From Bombiscardovia asteroides_K (GTDB taxonomy: Bacteria > Actinomycetota > Actinomycetes > Actinomycetales > Bifidobacteriaceae), in NCBI RefSeq assembly GCF_048001765.1, contig NZ_CP181447.1:1364001-1428000 (forward strand): a DNA stretch of 64,000 nucleotides, given 5' to 3'. This document shows positions 55,104 to 63,738 of the stretch, piece after piece (position 1 is the first letter of the stretch; each line of letters begins with the position of its first letter). A program made the position numbers and the translations under genes. The notes beneath the pieces were generated by a model. It did not search any database. It was not told the origin of the DNA and saw only the letters and a program-made list of their open reading frames with translations.

Positions 55104-56609
55104 TCAGCAGTATATGTCGCAGCCATCCCCGCAGGAAGACCGTGTGTGACCCAGCGGATCGGACAGGTCCACGACCTTGGTCCCGGGCTCTCCCTCCGGT
55201 CCCTGCTCCTCAAGGATGACACGACTCCAGGAAATGGCCCTGACTGCACCAGGACAACGGTGAAGCAGCTGGGAACGGCACCAGGCACGAGTCTGCTCAG
55301 GACCCTTGTCCATGGCTCTGGTGATCTGTTCGGGATCGGCCAGTCGAAGGACGGATCCTCTGAGTCGCCAAGGCAGGTCACGGCCGGGATCCACCCTTGC
55401 CCAGGCCAGATCCAGGGCCGCCAGACGGGGATCCGACCAGTCGGATATGGACCGACGACGGCGAAGACGCTCCAGGAGCTGCCACTTGAGCAGCCATTCC
55501 AACCTGCCTGCCTGGTCGTGCATGGCCAGACGGGCCTCGTCATCACCCGAACGCACCAGAGCCAGATCCTCGAGCGCCTGGTCCCAGAGTTTAAGAACCT
55601 GGTCATCGGCACAACCTGGCCGGTCGGCATCCCGTCTAGTCTGACGGACCGCATCCAGCAACGCCCTTTGGATGGTCAGCGCATCAGCGCATCCTCCGTT
55701 TGCCAGGGCCAGCGGCTTGGTCAGAGTTACATCTCGCGAAACCGTGTGCAGGGCCGACACCGGATCATCAAGCGTCCAGCGATCCAGCAGCTCATCGACC
55801 TGACTGGTCGAATCATCCTCGGACTCCAAGAGCCCAAGCAGCAGATCAGTGGTCCCCAGCTTGAGGACCAGGGGTGCATCCAACCGGTTGGCATCGCCCA
55901 CAATCACATGGAGGCGGCGGCTGCCCGGCCCTGCATGCGACTCGTCCCGGGTATTGATGATCGGCCGCCCGAAGGTGGTCTGCAGTCCAACCCGACTGGT
56001 CAGATAGTCGGCGCGCTGGCTGAGCTGGAATCCAGTCTCCTCGCTCCTGGGCCCCAGGCCCACTCTGCCCGAACCGGTGTAAATCTGCCGGGTGACGAAA
56101 TGAATGGTCATCAGGGCCGCCACCCTGGCGAAGGGCACCGCCCTATCCATCAGGTAGTTCTCATGCGATCCCCAGGCGGCACCCTTGCCGTCCACATTGT
56201 TCTTATAGATGGCCAGGCCTCCGGCCTTTTCTGCGGCCCGGGCCATCATCCGGTCACCCGCCCGGTCCTGGACCAAAGCATCGAAGGCATTGGCTGTTTC
56301 CGCCGAGGCATACTCGGGATGGGCGTGATCCACATAAATCCGCGCGCCATTGGGAGCCGCCACATCGATCAGCCGGGCACCAGGCGCATCAGTGAGCATG
56401 CTCGGCGCGGCAGCGGAACGCGGCAGCCGACCTCCCCTGGCGTCATTGACCGGATCCTCGCCCCCGTAGTCCCAGCGGATGTGCGCCAAGTCCGGCTGAG
56501 CCGCGGCCCTTACCAGACGCAGGGCCAAAGTACGTGGATCAGCGCCGGGATCCTGGGGGTCGGCAATGCCATACTCCGTCTCGGTACCCATGACCCGTCC
56601 GGGACTCAT
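55104..56609 (-). CDS. dop: Pup deamidase/depupylase Dop
   Basis: Converts Pup-Gln to Pup-Glu and removes Pup from proteins. The 501-residue protein has MGTETEYGI at the N-terminus, followed by a long insertion (about 50-80; DYGGEDPVNDARGGRLP) corresponding to the Dop loop absent from PafA, then APNGARIYVDHAHPEYASAE and YKNNVDGKGAAWGSHENYL. The last twelve residues contain CGDGCDIYC, three cysteines at four-residue intervals ending on Cys. ATG 56609 overlaps the mpa stop as ATGA. Confidence 0.95.
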   Translation of the reverse strand: MSPGRVMGTETEYGIADPQDPGADPRTLALRLVRAAAQPDLAHIRWDYGGEDPVNDARGGRLPRSAAAPSMLTDAPGARLIDVAAPNGARIYVDHAHPEYASAETANAFDALVQDRAGDRMMARAAEKAGGLAIYKNNVDGKGAAWGSHENYLMDRAVPFARVAALMTIHFVTRQIYTGSGRVGLGPRSEETGFQLSQRADYLTSRVGLQTTFGRPIINTRDESHAGPGSRRLHVIVGDANRLDAPLVLKLGTTDLLLGLLESEDDSTSQVDELLDRWTLDDPVSALHTVSRDVTLTKPLALANGGCADALTIQRALLDAVRQTRRDADRPGCADDQVLKLWDQALEDLALVRSGDDEARLAMHDQAGRLEWLLKWQLLERLRRRRSISDWSDPRLAALDLAWARVDPGRDLPWRLRGSVLRLADPEQITRAMDKGPEQTRAWCRSQLLHRCPGAVRAISWSRVILEEQGPEGEPGTKVVDLSDPLGHTRSSCGDGCDIYC

Positions 56610-58168
56610 GACCGCTCTCCTGGCCCGTCGACTGGGCGAACCTCCTGGACCTGCCCCGGGCGCAGTCCGGCCAGATCAGCCCAACGGTCCGGGTCCTGGC
56701 CGCGGAGCTCCTCCAGAGTGTCCTCATACTGCCCACGGACCGCCCTCATGCAGAGCCCACGGTCAAGACCCACCTGCTGTCCCTGCTCGATGGAAGCTTT
56801 GACCGCCATGGTCTTGACCCGATCAACCAGGTTATGCAGCATGGCGCCGGAGACCACGGACTCCAGGTAGAGGGGCTGCCAGCGGCCCGTGACATTCATG
56901 ATCCTGCCCAGCAGATGGTCATCATCCTGGGCGAAGAGTCCGTCGACCAGTATCTGAATCAGTTCCTCGGGCCTGGCATCATCCTCCATGGGCATATCGG
57001 AGCTCAGATACTTGCCCAGGATGGCGGCTGACCTGGTTCTGTCGGGCCGGTCGATGCGGATTTTGACATCCAGCCGTCCTGGGCGCAGAACCGCCGGGTC
57101 GATCATGTCGATGCGGTTGGAGGCACCGATGACCATGACCTGGTCCAGAGACTCGACCCCGTCAAGCTCAGTCAGAAACTGGGGGACGATGGTGGTTTCC
57201 ACATCCGATGAGATGCCCGATCCCCGGGTACGCAAGAGGGCATCCATCTCGTCGATGAAGACCACAACTGGCCCACCCTGGTCTGCCAGGCTGCGGGCCC
57301 GGGCGAAGAGACGGCGGATCAGACGTTCGGACTCGCCCACAAACTTGTTGAGCACCTCGGGGCCCTTGACCGACAGGAAGACCCCGTGGCCTTCGCTCTC
57401 CTGGGCCAGGGCGCGAGCCAAGGCCTTGGCGATCATGGTCTTGCCATTGCCGGGCGGCCCATAAAGCAGGACACCCTTGGGGGCCTGGAGCCCATAACGA
57501 CGCATCAGATCGGCATGCTGGAAGGGCAGCTGGACCGCATCTCGAATCCGCTCGATCTGCCTATCCAAACCGCCAATATCCGAGAAGTCCACGTCGGGAG
57601 TCTCTTCCAGCAGCATGTCTGACTGGTCCGACTCAGGCAGAACAGCCAGGGCCATTGAACAGCTTTCGTCCATGAGCAAGGCGCTGCCCGCCTCGATGGA
57701 CTGGTCCTGCAGAGACCCTGCACGTGCAACAACGCGGGTCTGTCCGGAGGGATCTTCAACCAGCAAGGCACCGGATTCCAAGATCTCCCGCAGCGTGCGG
57801 ACCTGCCCAGTCACCGGCTGATCGCCCACACGCACCACCACCATATCGGCATTAAGCAGAACCTCCTGTCCGGCCCTGATCCGTTCGGCACGGATATTGG
57901 GGGCAAGAGGCACCACCATCCGCCTGGAACCGTTCAGAATCAGCAGGCGGGCCTGTTGCACCCCCTGGCTGTCATAGGCGACAGAATCCACACCCAAGGC
58001 CAGGGCAACCGTCAAGGGTGGCTGACCCAGCTGGGCCAACTGGCTCTTGGCCTTGGCCAGTTCCTTGGCAGCCCTGGTAAGCGCCGCAGCCAGGGCCCGG
58101 TTGCGCCGATCCCCAGCCTGGTCCTGATCATTTGCATCGTCAGTCTGGTCAACATCATCGGACTGCAT
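56606..58168 (-). CDS. mpa: Proteasome-associated AAA ATPase Mpa/ARC
   Basis: Hexameric unfoldase that recognises pupylated proteins. The ~520-residue protein has an acidic N-terminal coiled coil (about 20-48), double OB domains (about 50-180), a AAA module with Walker A GPPGNGKT (237-244), pore-loop region KGPEVLNKFVGESER, Walker B VVFIDEMDALL and second-region GASNRIDMIDPAVLRPGR. The C-terminus reads VDGPGERS and lacks the Gln-Tyr-Leu tail that docks onto the 20S proteasome in mycobacteria. ATG 58168 has AAGGAG 7 bases upstream. It starts the mpa-dop pair (ATGA). Confidence 0.95.
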   Translation of the reverse strand: MQSDDVDQTDDANDQDQAGDRRNRALAAALTRAAKELAKAKSQLAQLGQPPLTVALALGVDSVAYDSQGVQQARLLILNGSRRMVVPLAPNIRAERIRAGQEVLLNADMVVVRVGDQPVTGQVRTLREILESGALLVEDPSGQTRVVARAGSLQDQSIEAGSALLMDESCSMALAVLPESDQSDMLLEETPDVDFSDIGGLDRQIERIRDAVQLPFQHADLMRRYGLQAPKGVLLYGPPGNGKTMIAKALARALAQESEGHGVFLSVKGPEVLNKFVGESERLIRRLFARARSLADQGGPVVVFIDEMDALLRTRGSGISSDVETTIVPQFLTELDGVESLDQVMVIGASNRIDMIDPAVLRPGRLDVKIRIDRPDRTRSAAILGKYLSSDMPMEDDARPEELIQILVDGLFAQDDDHLLGRIMNVTGRWQPLYLESVVSGAMLHNLVDRVKTMAVKASIEQGQQVGLDRGLCMRAVRGQYEDTLEELRGQDPDRWADLAGLRPGQVQEVRPVDGPGERS

Positions 58169-58235
58169 GGCTTCTCTCCTTCGTCCGTCCCTGGAACCCA
58201 CCGCTCAGCCAGGACAGCCGGTCGAGCGGAAGAGC

Positions 58236-59210
58236 TCAGCTGCAGCGAGCCCCGGCTTCCAAGCGAGCGCCACGGGCCCAGTCCATGGCCTTCATGGCAC
58301 GCTTGCCGGCGGCCTTGACCATCTGCAGCTCCAAGGGCAGGGTCTTGGTACCCACCCAGAGATGGCGACGGTCCATGGCCAGCCGACCCGGCTCCAGATG
58401 CGAAGGAAGACCAGGCTCATCCCCTCGGGCTGGTGCAGCCTTGAGCACGGTCAGTCCCGTCTGCTTGTCCTGCGGGTCATCGCCTTGCCGATACAGACAC
58501 CAGGCTCCCGGTTCCGGACTGCAGGCCCGGACCTGTCGATCCAGGGCGAAAACGGGCACATCGAAACGCATGTGGGCGTCCTGGTGGGTGATTTTGGCTG
58601 CCACCTGGTAGGTGCCCTGCGTCTGCTCCTTGGGTTGAATCCGACCTTCAGCAAGGGCTTCCAGGCTGGCAGCCAGCAGGTGGGATCCGTCCTCAGCCAG
58701 GCGATCCAGCAGCTCGCCCGAGGTCTCGTGCGGCCCGATCTCCACGGTGGATTGGGCCAGGATGGGGCCTTCATCCATACCGGCCGTCAGCCGAAAGACC
58801 GTGGCGCCGGTAATGGTATCCCCGGCCCAGATGGCCCGCTGTACCGGAGCTGCCCCCCGCCACTGCGGCAGCAGTGAAAAGTGCAGGTTGTACCAGCCAC
58901 CCTCAAAGGCGTCCAGAACCGGCTGGCGCAGGATCCGCCCGTAGGCCACGACGGCCGCATAGCTGGCACCCGTATCCTGCAGCCGAGCTGGAAAGTCCGG
59001 ATCAGATGGGTTGTTCTCAAGAACAGGAATCCCCAGCTTCAGTGCCTCAGCCTTGACCGGACTGGGATGCAGATGCCTTCCACGCCCCTGGGGGGCATCG
59101 GGTCTGGTGAGCACGGCAGCAACCCGGAAATGCTCCTGATCGGCCGCCAACAATCTCAGAGATGGCAAGGCGACCTGAGGCGTGCCTGCAAACAGCAATG
59201 TCATGACCAT
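58236..59210 (-). CDS. fmt: Methionyl-tRNA formyltransferase
   Basis: Formylates initiator Met-tRNA using 10-formyl-THF. The 324-residue protein begins MTLLFAGTPQVALPSL; SLLPQWRGAAPVQRAI carries the catalytic region (Asn/His/Asp type), with TGATVFRLTAGMDEGPI after it, and a C-terminal OB-like domain. ATG 59210 has AAGGAG 9 bases before it; ATG 59204 is also possible. The gene is the last of the housekeeping set before the pupylation genes. Confidence 0.96.
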   Translation of the reverse strand: MVMTLLFAGTPQVALPSLRLLAADQEHFRVAAVLTRPDAPQGRGRHLHPSPVKAEALKLGIPVLENNPSDPDFPARLQDTGASYAAVVAYGRILRQPVLDAFEGGWYNLHFSLLPQWRGAAPVQRAIWAGDTITGATVFRLTAGMDEGPILAQSTVEIGPHETSGELLDRLAEDGSHLLAASLEALAEGRIQPKEQTQGTYQVAAKITHQDAHMRFDVPVFALDRQVRACSPEPGAWCLYRQGDDPQDKQTGLTVLKAAPARGDEPGLPSHLEPGRLAMDRRHLWVGTKTLPLELQMVKAAGKRAMKAMDWARGARLEAGARCS

Positions 59211-59255
59211 ATGGGCAATCTCCTTTTCATCTGACGACTGTGGACCTCTGCACGT

Positions 59256-59960
59256 TCACTGCACCTGAGGAATATTCACCCCTGCCTCGATCAGGGCAGT
59301 GCGCAGCCCATAAGGGTCACTGAATCGCAGGCTGCGGATGCCGGCCTTGTTGGCGCCGACTACATTCATACCCTTATCATCCACGAAGAGGGTCCTGTCA
59401 GCCCGGATTTCGAACCGATCCAGGGCATACTGGTAGATGGCCGGGTCAGGCTTACGCATGTGGATGGGCCCGGAGACCACCACTCCATCCAGCCTATGCA
59501 GGAAGGAGTCGCCGTCCCAGGCGTGATGGAAGAGCTCGGCGCCCCAGTTGGTCAACCCCCAGACGCCCAAGCCTGCCGCCTTCAGGTCCTCCACCAGCAT
59601 GCGGGCACCAGGAACCGGACCGGTCAGCGAATCGACAAAGTGGTCACAGTAGTAGGCGAACATGTCATCCCAGGGGGACCCGCAGTTGGCGGCCACCCAG
59701 TCACGGGCCTGGGCACAGGTGGCTCCACCATCCATCATGTTGTTGGCCCGGTAGAAGCCGGAACGGCTGTCGTCCAGCATGGCTTCGATGCTCCTGCGCC
59801 CGTATCGGGCCACCATGGCCATCTCGGGCTGCCAACGAATCAGGACGTTGCCGAAGTCGAAGATGACCTGTTCAATGGGCTGCCCCTGGGTCTGAGCCGC
59901 TGCCTGCTCAGCCTGAATCACATCTGCCTCAACCCGGATCTCGCCCGGCCATCCCTTCAT
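59256..59960 (-). CDS. HAD-family phosphatase (YihX-like)
   Basis: A 234-residue haloacid-dehalogenase-type hydrolase. Motif I is FDFGNVLI, with the nucleophile Asp and with Gly in place of the second Asp, as in sugar-phosphatases of the YihX group. Motif II is LTNWGAE, motif III KPDPAIY and motif IV FVDDKGMNV. A cap domain occupies about 40-110. ATG 59960 has GGAG 4 bases before it. It lies between priA and fmt and may be co-transcribed with them. The substrate is probably a small phosphate ester but is unknown. Confidence 0.88.
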   Translation of the reverse strand: MKGWPGEIRVEADVIQAEQAAAQTQGQPIEQVIFDFGNVLIRWQPEMAMVARYGRRSIEAMLDDSRSGFYRANNMMDGGATCAQARDWVAANCGSPWDDMFAYYCDHFVDSLTGPVPGARMLVEDLKAAGLGVWGLTNWGAELFHHAWDGDSFLHRLDGVVVSGPIHMRKPDPAIYQYALDRFEIRADRTLFVDDKGMNVVGANKAGIRSLRFSDPYGLRTALIEAGVNIPQVQ

Positions 59961-60060
59961 GACTCTCCACCTTTCATAAATGCGTTCATATGCGCCTCTG
60001 TCTGCGCCCCCTCATAAAACCACGCCACATAGACCCCTGCCTATCCATCTGGAACGCCAA

Positions 60061-62364
60061 TCAGGTCAGATCCTTGGGATCCATCCGGAAGCGCAGCTCT
60101 CCTCGCCCGCGACCGGCCACGTACTTGGCCTGAGCCTGCTTGAGCTGGTCAGCCAGCTTGTCACGGCGACTGGTAGGCACCCGAACCAGGGCTCGGACCC
60201 TGTCCTGGGTTCCCTCCAGATAGCCGGCTTTCAGTGTGGACGGCGCCGGTATGGGCACCGGTCCAAGCAGGGCTGGAACAGACTCAGGGCCAACATCTGT
60301 CACAGCCTCCTGACCCGGCGTAATCCCGACGGCGTCCAGCATCCAGACCACGGCCTCCCTTTCGCCCCAGATTGCAGCCATACCGACCGCAGGGGGCATG
60401 GCAGTCAACCGACGGTCCTCCAGATCGGCAGCCGCCAACACCGGGCCCTGCCAGGTCATCAGCGCCTGGGCCAGCTGGGGATCGCACTCCCCCAGCAGGA
60501 GCACCTGACCTCCCTGTGCCCGGGAACGACAGAAGGAGGCCACGCGCATCCAGGCTCCCAGGGTGTCCATACGCGCATCGACACCAGGGGCATATAGGCT
60601 GGTCCAGGCGTCCAGAATTGCCACGGCCCGGTATCCTCGCGACAGCCGGGGCAGACCCGGCTTGTCAATGTGCTTGTTTTTACCATCGTCGCTCGAGCCA
60701 ACCACCCTGGGCTCGGCGCCCGGAGTGGCGATGACCAGACTGGGGCAATCCTGTATGCGTTCGACCACCCCGCGAGGCTGGCTGGGCGAAGAGATGACGA
60801 TGGGCACATTTCTGAAGAGCATGCGCAGTTCCTGGGCCGTCCCAGCCGCACCTACCCTGACCACCCGAAGCCGTGAATAACCGCAATCCGGGCAGGACCA
60901 GTCCGTAGCCGCGGCCCCGCACCAGGCACATCGGGGTGCGCCAGGCCGCCTTGCCCGCAAGGGCCCGGTGCAACGCGGGCAACGAGCCTGATGATGGCAG
61001 CGGGCACAACTCAGACTTTCGAAGATGCCGTCCTGGGGGATGGACAGCAGAACCGGACCACGCTCCAAGGCTTTGTTAATAACGGCGACGGCGGTATGAG
61101 GAACCCGGGCGCCGATGGTCGGGTCGGCCAGATGGCTCAGTTCCTCCCGATTCAGCCAACGAATCCAAGGCAGCAGGGTCGTCACCGCAGACCGCTCAAT
61201 CGTCAAGGCGGTGCATGGACCGGTCACTCCCGAGTCCGCTTCGGTGGCCTCGGGCAGACTCTCCCAGTGGGAACGCACGCTTCTGGCACGGCCCATGGCC
61301 AGGAAGACACCGTCGTGGGCACGCGCCCGCAGCCGCAGCACTCCCCGGGCATTGGCGTAGGGCATCATCCCGTCGGCGTACTGGTAGCTGGCATCGTCCA
61401 TCAGAGCGAAGAGGGCGGGACCTTCCACCGGGGCGTACATGGCAGCCCGCAACCCGATGGCGCAGCGGACCTGACCGGAGGCCAGCGCGAGGTAGGCCCT
61501 GTAACGCTCGGCAGGAGCCATGCCACTATCCAGAATGGAGAAATCACCGGACCAACCAGGAGCATCCTGTTGGCCAGGACCGGCGGCAACAGAGGGACCA
61601 AAGGGACGCAACCCCAGCTGCTGGAGGACAGCAGACAGATGAACCACCTGGCGGGTGCCCGGCATTACCATAACTGCAGACCGGCCAGCCAGCAGGGCCC
61701 CTATCAGCACCCTGGCAGCCAGCAGAGCAGCCTGGTCCATACCGGGCAGAATGTCAGCCAGAAAGGCGGCAAAGACGTCCTCTTCCAGCGACTGATCAAA
61801 TTTCTCCAGCCCCCGATAGCCCGGATCAAGCCTTTGTTTCAGATCCTTCTGTCGCTGGGCCAATCCTGCCACCCAGGCAGGGTCGGACGCCAGTCGATGC
61901 TGACCAGGAACCAGCTGCTGCTCCTTGTCGATGCGGGCCACGCGAGGGGGCAGGGCCAGCCGCAGAATGTTGGCCTCAGTACCCCCATAGGCTCTGGCGA
62001 TGGCGGTGATGTCCGCGCGCAGAGAGGGTGAAATCAGGCTGCGATCCGACACCACCCGCTCCAGGAAGCGCAGGGAGGCACGGGGAACCTCGCTGTCTGC
62101 CACACGTTCCCAGATGATGCCGTTGACCCTGCGCGCCCCGAACCGGACGCGAACCAGACATCCCGGCTGTGCATGATCGTCCTGATCAGCATCGACCAGA
62201 TAGTCAAAGGTCCCACCCAGATGAGTGGCCTGCACGTCCAGCACCACCCGTGCCACAGGAAGTTCACCGGCCGGTCGGCGCGGAGGTCTCTTGCGACTGC
62301 TGCTCGAACGACGGCGCGGAGCAAGACCGTCCAGGGCGGGCTGACTGACGTCCTGCGAATCCAT
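60061..62364 (-). CDS. priA: PriA-like primosomal protein without ATPase motifs
   Basis: Replication-restart DNA-binding protein. The ~767-residue protein has the PriA N-terminal DNA-binding domain (VLDVQATHLGGTFDYLVD, then VRVRFGARRVNGIIW), a helicase-like core and zinc-binding cysteines (CARCHHQARCPRC ... CAWCG ... CPDCG). The core is degenerate: where Walker A should be the sequence is MPGTRQVVH (234-242) and where DEEH should be it is MDDASYQY (322-329). It probably lacks helicase activity, as described for actinobacterial PriA. ATG 62364 has GGGAGGAG just upstream; the longer frame starts inside the hairpin. Confidence 0.92.
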   Translation of the reverse strand: MDSQDVSQPALDGLAPRRRSSSSRKRPPRRPAGELPVARVVLDVQATHLGGTFDYLVDADQDDHAQPGCLVRVRFGARRVNGIIWERVADSEVPRASLRFLERVVSDRSLISPSLRADITAIARAYGGTEANILRLALPPRVARIDKEQQLVPGQHRLASDPAWVAGLAQRQKDLKQRLDPGYRGLEKFDQSLEEDVFAAFLADILPGMDQAALLAARVLIGALLAGRSAVMVMPGTRQVVHLSAVLQQLGLRPFGPSVAAGPGQQDAPGWSGDFSILDSGMAPAERYRAYLALASGQVRCAIGLRAAMYAPVEGPALFALMDDASYQYADGMMPYANARGVLRLRARAHDGVFLAMGRARSVRSHWESLPEATEADSGVTGPCTALTIERSAVTTLLPWIRWLNREELSHLADPTIGARVPHTAVAVINKALERGPVLLSIPQDGIFESLSCARCHHQARCPRCTGPLRARRPGAPRCAWCGAAATDWSCPDCGYSRLRVVRVGAAGTAQELRMLFRNVPIVISSPSQPRGVVERIQDCPSLVIATPGAEPRVVGSSDDGKNKHIDKPGLPRLSRGYRAVAILDAWTSLYAPGVDARMDTLGAWMRVASFCRSRAQGGQVLLLGECDPQLAQALMTWQGPVLAAADLEDRRLTAMPPAVGMAAIWGEREAVVWMLDAVGITPGQEAVTDVGPESVPALLGPVPIPAPSTLKAGYLEGTQDRVRALVRVPTSRRDKLADQLKQAQAKYVAGRGRGELRFRMDPKDLT

Positions 62365-62392
62365 GGCTCCTCCCTTCGCTTTCACAATTAAG

Positions 62393-62443
62393 AGAGCCAC
62401 GGCGGATTCCCCAGTCAATGACCCGGAAACCCGCCGTGGCTCT
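62393..62443 (-). terminator. Hairpin between metK and priA
   Basis: AGAGCCACGGCGG (62393-62405) and CCGCCGTGGCTCT (62431-62443) form a perfect 13-base-pair stem around a 25-base loop that can pair a little further. On the minus strand CTTAATTG follows. It may be the metK terminator, or an attenuator or RNA-processing site that separates metK from priA. Confidence 0.6.
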
Positions 62444-62456
62444 TGATGAACAGCTA

Positions 62457-63677
62457 CTACCTGGTCATGCCGATGGCGGCCTTCAGCTCACCCACCTTGT
62501 CCACCTGCTCCCAGGTGAAGTCGGGATCCTCCCGGCCGAAGTGCCCATAGGCCGCAGTCTTGGCATAAATGGGCCTCAATAGATCCAGCTCATCAATGAT
62601 AGCGGCAGGCCGCAGGTCGAAGACCTGACGCACGGCCTCCTGGATCTGCTCCCGGCTGACTCCCTGCTCAGTGCCGTAGGTCTCCACGTTGACGCTGACC
62701 GGCTCAGCCACGCCAATGGCATAAGCCACCTGGACCTCGACCTTGTGCGCCAGTCCAGCGGCCACGATGTTCTTGGCTACCCAACGCGCGGCGTAGGCTG
62801 CGGAACGGTCGACCTTGCTGGGATCCTTGCCGGAGAAGGCGCCACCTCCATGATGTGCCGCACCGCCATAGGTGTCCACAATGATCTTGCGTCCGGTCAG
62901 TCCTGCGTCAGCCGCAGGACCGCCCAGGACAAAGGAACCGGTCGGATTGACCAGCACCCGGTAGCCCTGGTGCTCGACGGCCTGGCCGCAGACGCGATCC
63001 AGGACGGGCGTGATGACATGCTCCATCAACTGCTCCTGCAGCCAGTCATGCCCGACCTCGGGATCATGTTGGGTGGAAATGAGGACCGTGTCCACCCGGC
63101 GGGGCCGATCATCCTGATCGTATTCGATGGTGACCTGGGTCTTGCCGTCGGGCCGCAGGTGGGGGATGATCCCCTCTTTGCGCACCTGTGCCAGCCTGAA
63201 GGCCAGCTGGTGGGCCAGATAAATGGGCAGGGGCATGAGTGTATCGGTCTCATCGCAGGCGTACCCGAACATGACCCCTTGGTCGCCGGCCCCCTGGGAC
63301 TGGTAGCGCTCCTCACGTGTGGCGGCAGTCTCCTGGCTGGGCGACAGCCGCTCCACCCCCTGGTTGATTTCCTTGCTCTGCTCGCTCAGAGCCACGGTCA
63401 CGCCGCAGGAATCTGCGTCCAGTCCAATATCGGACGACGTGTAGCCAATCCTGCGCAGCACCGACCGAACCTGGGACTGAATGTCCGTGTAGCCCTGGGA
63501 CGACACCTCTCCGAAAACGAAGAAGAGGCCAGTAGCCGCCGAAGTCTCCACAGCCACATGCGAGTGCGGATCCTGGGCGATCAGATCGTCCAGGATGGCA
63601 TCGGAAATCTGGTCGCAGACCTTGTCTGGATGGCCCTCGGTCACTGATTCAGCCGAAATCAGCCGTCGCTCTGTCAT
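62457..63677 (-). CDS. metK: S-adenosylmethionine synthetase
   Basis: Makes S-adenosylmethionine from methionine and ATP. The 406-residue protein starts TERRLISAESVTEGHPDKVCDQISDAILD and has GAGDQGVMFGYA and GGAAHHGGGAFSGKDPSKVDRSAAY. ATG 63677 has AAAGG 8 bases before it; GTG 63686 is an alternative that adds three residues. It lies 61 bases after rpoZ on the same strand, as in the conserved actinobacterial rpoZ-metK-priA-fmt set. Confidence 0.98.
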   Translation of the reverse strand: MTERRLISAESVTEGHPDKVCDQISDAILDDLIAQDPHSHVAVETSAATGLFFVFGEVSSQGYTDIQSQVRSVLRRIGYTSSDIGLDADSCGVTVALSEQSKEINQGVERLSPSQETAATREERYQSQGAGDQGVMFGYACDETDTLMPLPIYLAHQLAFRLAQVRKEGIIPHLRPDGKTQVTIEYDQDDRPRRVDTVLISTQHDPEVGHDWLQEQLMEHVITPVLDRVCGQAVEHQGYRVLVNPTGSFVLGGPAADAGLTGRKIIVDTYGGAAHHGGGAFSGKDPSKVDRSAAYAARWVAKNIVAAGLAHKVEVQVAYAIGVAEPVSVNVETYGTEQGVSREQIQEAVRQVFDLRPAAIIDELDLLRPIYAKTAAYGHFGREDPDFTWEQVDKVGELKAAIGMTR

Positions 63678-63738
63678 TTCATTCACCTTTGTCTAGAAAC
63701 CGTCACCGTCCGAGGACCCTGCACCGAGAGTCGAAGGC

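Noticed and set aside
54924..56870. 648-residue open frame on the plus strand opposite dop and the IMPase-like gene
   Set aside because: It crosses two well-supported minus-strand genes and has no recognisable domain or ribosome site.
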